From Laguncularia racemosa (lineage: Eukaryota > Streptophyta > Magnoliopsida > Myrtales > Combretaceae), in assembly GCA_037954665.1 (NCBI GenBank), contig JBBMOL010000038.1:310001-374000 (forward strand): 64,000 bases of DNA. The letters are read 5' to 3'. How positions within the stretch are numbered: position 1 is the stretch's first letter; each line of letters starts with the position of its first letter. Under the pieces are notes generated by a model. The model ran no database searches and had not been told where the DNA came from. It saw nothing but the letters and a program-made list of their open reading frames with translations. Positions 59,574-64,000 of this stretch are shown here, one piece after another. The position numbers and the translations under genes were made by a program.

Positions 59574-60980
59574 AGGAGGAGTAGAGGAAGCCAAAGCACG
59601 AATCACAATTGAGAGAAAGTGAGGAAAGAGTGCAAATCGGAAGCATCGGAGAAGAACCCAAAACCGCGACCACCAACCGGAGTTGAACTACCACCAGGAT
59701 GCGATCTGGGAGTGAACCACCGCCACCATTGGATTCAGCACCCTCAAGAAGCTAGGATTCGACACCTCACCCGCTACAAAAAGCCGCCGGAACGCCGTGA
59801 TCGAGCAACCCTCGCCACCGTGTTTGACCGACCCGACCGACCTGATTCGACCCGACCGACTCGACCCGCGCACCGACCCGGATCCAGGTAAGTCGGATTT
59901 TCTAGATTTTTTTATTTTATTTAATTAATTAATTTTTTTTTATTTATTATTTGTTATTTTGTTAGTTATTTATTTATTGATTTATGTTTTATTTTTAATA
60001 AATAGGAAAATGTAGAAATTAGATTTTTCTAGAATTTAATAATGTAGAAAAATAATAAATAATAAATAAGAAAAAACTAAAAAAAGAAATAAAAAAATAT
60101 AATAAAATAATAAAATGTAGAAAAAAAATATTAGGAAAATAATAATAAAACTTTAGATTTCAAAATAGGATAGATATTAACTTAGGATAAAATTTAAAAA
60201 AAAATTCACAAAAATTATAGAAAATTTAATAAAAATCATAAAAATAAAAAAAACTACAAAAATCATAAAAATGATGAAAATCATAAAAAAATCAAGAAGA
60301 ATAATAAAAATTACAAAATCAAAAAAATGAGTTTTAGAACTTAGAAAAATCATTTTTCTTAAAATAAATCTAAAATTGATGTTTTTCCCTAAAAATCATT
60401 TTCAAAAATCAGATTAAAGCTTAGGCTTAGAATTTTTAGAAAAATCCCAAAAATGATAAAAAACATAAATCAAAAGAGGTTTCAAAATTAAAATTCACAA
60501 ACAAACTTAAAGTTTTCAGAAAAGCGAACTACGGCTTGTTTGATCCTGAGTAGCAGGTACGTAGGCACCCATTCGGGTCAACCCATAAAATGAAATGAAA
60601 AATCATTTTCTTGAAATAACTCAAAAACATAATAAAAAGTAACAGAAACATAATGAAACACATTTCTAAATAAGATCAATTTTAGGAGATTAGGTGATAA
60701 CCGTAAGGTTTTAATAGGTTAGCCTCCGAACTTAGAAACTCTGGTTTTTCCTTTTCCTCTTTTTACAAAAACGAGAAGAGGAAATAACGACGACTAGTGG
60801 TCCAAATTAAGACTAATCCACTCCTTTAGTCTTAATTCAATTTTTCCCAACAACAGTTGGGTGGCGACTCCAAAAATCAAACAAAATTCCTAACTCAAGT
60901 CGAGGATCTATATTAGATGAGCATAGGGTCTAGTCTAGATCGGATTAGGAATGGGAATTTAAAAATTAGACTTGATAGGA

Positions 60981-60998
60981 TGGCGACTCCACTGGGGA
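60981..60998 (+). other. Primer-binding site of the Tat-type element
   Basis: TGGCGACTCCACTGGGGA. TGGCGACTC(C/T)-(A/G)CTGGGGA strings are the usual primer site of Tat/Ogre-group elements (commonly assigned to tRNA-Arg, from memory). Confidence 0.75.
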
Positions 60999-61485
60999 TA
61001 TCAATGCCAGTAGGCTAAGCCACCCGAATCTTCGAATTGTTCTCCTTAAATGTGCTTCAATTATTATTCTGTTACTAATTTTTCAGGAATTAGTTAGATT
61101 CTAGTTTCTTTGCTATGGGGGTTTAGCATGCATACATATGTTTGTTTGAGTAGATGTGGTCAAACCCGGACCGTCCTAGAAACCTAAGACGGGGAGCCAT
61201 TGTGTAGGTTTCGGGCGAAGTGAGTTGATTCACCGTTCGGGACCGATTAGGCTACCCCACCCTATGCTTCGATATGACCTGAGATCTATTTCTTCGAGAA
61301 TGTGGGAGGCCATAGAGCTCGGGAACCAGTTAGAACCAACCTACTTGCATACATGACATCATAAGGGGTTGACAATTGAATGACGATGTAATGGTTTGTT
61401 GTTTTGGTCATGGAGTTCGGATTTATTTCCCTGTAATGCTTTCATAGTCTTGTTTGTAATTAGGTGATTTCTTATTGTAAAATAG

Positions 61486-61761
61486 ATGGCTAGCACCACA
61501 ATCGACCGTCTCCTCCACAAAGAAATTCGGGTGTACAAACCTTTGGACCTAAAATTGGTACTGGACCATTGGTTTACCTTGTACAACCTGGAGGAGCAGG
61601 CCTTCATCCAGCAAAAGATAGGCCCCATCCTCTCACTAACAAAGATAGATGCGAATTTGCCTTCGGTACGGGCCATGCTCCAGTTATGGGAAATAGAGCC
61701 CGCGGCTTTCTTCATTGGGCCACGCGAGATCACTCCCACTCAAGACCAAAGCCAGGGTTGA
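61486..61761 (+). pseudogene. Truncated gag N-terminus of the Tat-type element
   Basis: A 91-codon frame, MASTTIDRLLHKEIRVYKPL and on, with the diagnostic LWEIEPAAFFIGPREITPT close to its end; Tat/Ogre gag proteins start this way with a LW/FWDP...F.FG..ELTPT string. Full gag is several hundred residues longer, so the rest and the whole protease are missing between here and about 62460. Confidence 0.7.
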
Positions 61762-62465
61762 AGAATTAGAAGCTGTCATCAATGGGAAGTCTGAGCCTCC
61801 ACAACAGAAGACTAAAAGAGCTAGGAAATAGATCATTATTTGTAATCTTTTATTTTGATTATCGAACTCCAAAATTTTCAATATTAATAAAAGTAAAGTT
61901 TCGATATTACATCATCAATCAATTGTCAACCCTTTTATTTTTAACATCCGTGTGACACATGCATAGCATTTGCATACATCATATTAAAAAAAAGAAAAAT
62001 GCGCGCCAGGTATCAAAATAGCTCCCAAGCAACCGAACCCTTCTAGAAGCCCAATACATACCCGCTTAAAGATCAAAATGGTAAACAGCAGCAACTGCAA
62101 CAACACTAGCACTAACTACATCCCTACGACTAGGGAAGAAGCACAGGCAAGAAGTGTTAAAGGCAGAATGAAGGAAAAGCCAAGCAACACCCAGATGTGC
62201 ATCCCACCTCTCCAACAATCTTTCCGAAAGGCAAACATCATTCAAGAGCTGCGGATAAATGAAGAGGATGACAGCAAAGGGAAATCAACCCCCCGCACGT
62301 CCAACCAGCATCCGGCTCTGAACAATTGGTTTTGTTATCCTATCGGTAGCACTAGGTTAGCTCAAAAGTAGAGAAAAATTATTAAACAAATTTTATTGAG
62401 ACTCTTTATCAAGTTCAATTACAGTTTGTTTTTTTCCTTCTTATATATATATGCTTTCATTTTAC
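61762..62465 (+). other. Internal region of the Tat-type element, no domain recognised
   Basis: A 97-codon frame at 62078-62371 is polar and low in similarity to anything I know. This is where gag, knuckle and protease should be, so a large internal deletion is inferred. Confidence 0.45.
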
Positions 62466-64000
62466 TCAGACCTCCTACCATCGAACATCAGGGATATTTC
62501 GCGCAGGTAGAAAGTAAAAACGCTGATATCTTTTCCAACGCTGCTGGGTCGGTTGTTGAAGGCGATATCTTAGACCACAAAATAATACAAGAAAATTGGC
62601 TAAAACATGAACAAAGCGGAATCTCGATCGACGAGCCTGTGGAGACAGTAAATCTAGGAAGCATGGAAAACCTTAAGAACCTCAAAATCAGGACCAGTTT
62701 GAGTGCTGAGCAAAAATGTGAGATAACCGAACTATTAACGGAATATGCAGATATGTTTGCCTGGTCATATGGTGACATGCCAGGGCTAGACCAGTCAATA
62801 GTAGTTCATAGGCTTCCCACAAGGGAAGATGTCAAACCTAAAAAACAAAAACTGAGAAGATTTAGGCTTGACATCTTACTGAAAATCAAAGAAGAAGTCA
62901 AGAAACTGCTAGAAGTAGGGTTCATTGAAGTATCCGACTACCCAGAGTGAGTAGCAAATATAGTCCCCGTCATGAAAAAGAACGGAAAAGTACGCTTATG
63001 CGTAGACTTTCGGGACTTAAACCAAGCCACGCCAAAGGATAACTTCCCCCTACCTCATATTGATGTTCTAGTAGACAACACTGCGGGAAACCATCTCTTC
63101 TCATTCATGGACGGTTTCTTGGGATATAATCAAATAAAAATGGCTGAGGAAGATAAAACCAAAACGACCTTCATCACAACGTGGGGGACTTTCTGTTACA
63201 AAGTCATGCCCTTCGATTTAAAAAACGCCGGGGCAACGTATCAAAGAGCCATGGTCGCTATACTTCACGATATGATGCATCGAGAAGTTGAAGTATATGT
63301 AGATGACATGATAGCCAAATCCAAAGAAGGAGAAAGCCATATAGATATCCTGAGGAAATTGTTTAAGCGACTGAGAAAATTTCAGCTCAAGTTAAACCCA
63401 GAGAAATGTACTTTTGGGGTCACAACGGGGAAATTGTTAGGGTTTGTGATACGTCAGGAAGGCATTAAAATCGACCCTGACAAGGTAAAGTCTATATTAG
63501 AGTTACCTTCCCCACGCTCCACTAAAGAAGTGAGAAGCTTGCTGGGAAGACTAAATTATATAGCTCGTTTTATCTCACAGCTCACCGACAAATGCCGGCC
63601 ATTATTCCGTCTGTTGAAGAAGAACGCCACAATAGAATGGGACGACGAAAGCGAAGAGGCATTCAAGATAATCAAAGACTATCTTATAAAACCTTCGGTC
63701 TTGATAGTCCCGAAGCAAGGAAAGCCCTTATTCTTATACTTCACTATACTCCCTGAATCCATGGGATGTGTGCTGGGGCAGAAAGATGAAGAGGGAAGAG
63801 AGCGTTCCATATATTATCTGAGCAAGAAGTTCACGGATGGGGAACGGAGGTACTTAGAGGTGGAGAAGACGTATTGTGCTTTAATCTGGGTCATGCATCG
63901 ACTAAGGCAATATACCCTTTACTACCATATTGAACTGCTGACAAGACATGATCCCTTGAAATATTTGGTAGAGAAACCAGCCTTGATAGGAAGAATCTTT
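62466..64000 (+). pseudogene. Tat-type Ty3/gypsy RT/RNase H, runs off the right edge
   Basis: Polymerase part of the polyprotein. The linker ELLTEYADMFAWSYGDMPGL leads into KKLLEVGFIEVSDYPE; then one in-frame TGA (62948-62950) where the family has Trp; then an unbroken 350-codon frame to the edge. RT motifs: VRLCVDFRDLNQATPKDNFP, MPFDLKNAGATYQRAM and catalytic VYVDDMIAKS. The thumb and connection (SLLGRLNYIARFISQLTDKC) and RNase H-like part (GCVLGQKDEEGRERSIYYLS, YLEVEKTYCALIWVMHRLRQ) follow. Family form is MPFGLKNAG; here Gly reads Asp. The few lesions mark a fairly young copy, but it is not autonomous because gag and protease are truncated. Confidence 0.9.

Larger units (their letters stand above)
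58878..60979 (+). repeat. 5' LTR and leader of a Tat-type Ty3/gypsy element
   Basis: Starts TGTAAACGCCCCATTTTTG. It has a strong TATA box, a GC-rich U3/R zone with repeated CGACCCGA strings (59826-59880), and near the end CAGGTACGTAGGCACCC followed by GGGTCAACC, a string I know from Tat/Ogre-group LTR regions. It runs to the primer-binding site. The exact LTR end is not resolved: GTGGCGACTCCA also occurs at 60862 ahead of the second, better primer site. Confidence 0.7.

Noticed and set aside
1..64000. A wholly new biological system
   Set aside because: After reading both strands, every strong coding signal fits a known plant gene or retroelement family; remaining anomalies are repeats and regulatory candidates listed above.

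Overview
This is a plant nuclear genome window: AT-rich, with short GT-AG-spliced exons separated by long introns, plant gene families, Ty3/gypsy and Ty1/copia-type retroelement debris, foldback/MITE-like repeats and microsatellites. Retroelement lineages (Athila, Tat and chromovirus-like gypsy) and gene family make-up suggest a dicot, possibly a woody one; I cannot name the species. There are no prokaryotic or organellar features.

Five host genes are supported. (1) A 5' part of a hexose/H+ symporter gene on the minus strand (1-4367; exon 3 runs off the left edge). (2) A complete tandem paralogue of it, also minus strand (20285-25921; four exons, 497 aa; STP/HEX6-like). The two share exon phases, intron sequence and a promoter block, so they are a local duplication about 21 kb apart, now separated by retroelement debris. 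(3) An epsilon-type 14-3-3 gene on plus (29780-34408; seven coding exons, 251 aa). (4) A convergent alpha/beta-hydrolase gene on minus (35120-37151; four exons, 315 aa). (5) A PP2C phosphatase gene on minus (49670-55905; five coding exons, 282 aa), closest in my memory to phytochrome-associated PP2C.

The rest is mostly mobile DNA. 6435-8293 is a chimera: decayed Athila-type protease/RT, a 177-bp LTR fragment, then the integrase tail of another gypsy lineage. 10774-11347 (copia-like), 39189-41383 and 42970-44008 look like solo LTRs, the last two with 4/5-matching target duplications. 13444-16560 is a probable degenerate gypsy LTR. 41695-48905 is a decayed minus-strand gypsy element (LTRs, PBS, gag, PR, RT, IN, PPT) with the third solo LTR inside its integrase gene. 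58878 to the right edge is a Tat-type gypsy element on plus with a promoter-bearing LTR, PBS, a truncated gag and a nearly open RT/RNase H that runs off the window. MITE-like foldbacks lie at 563-1071, 1262-1790, 28441-28915 and 57156-57705; a degenerate inverted repeat lies at 18290-18515 and a cryptically repetitive AT-rich block at 18690-20140.

I found no new gene system. The most informative signals are the paralogue pair acting as a natural filled/empty-site comparison for MITE insertions and promoter divergence, the retroelement chimera joined through an LTR fragment, and a tRNA-like A-box/B-box segment inside a Tat-type LTR.
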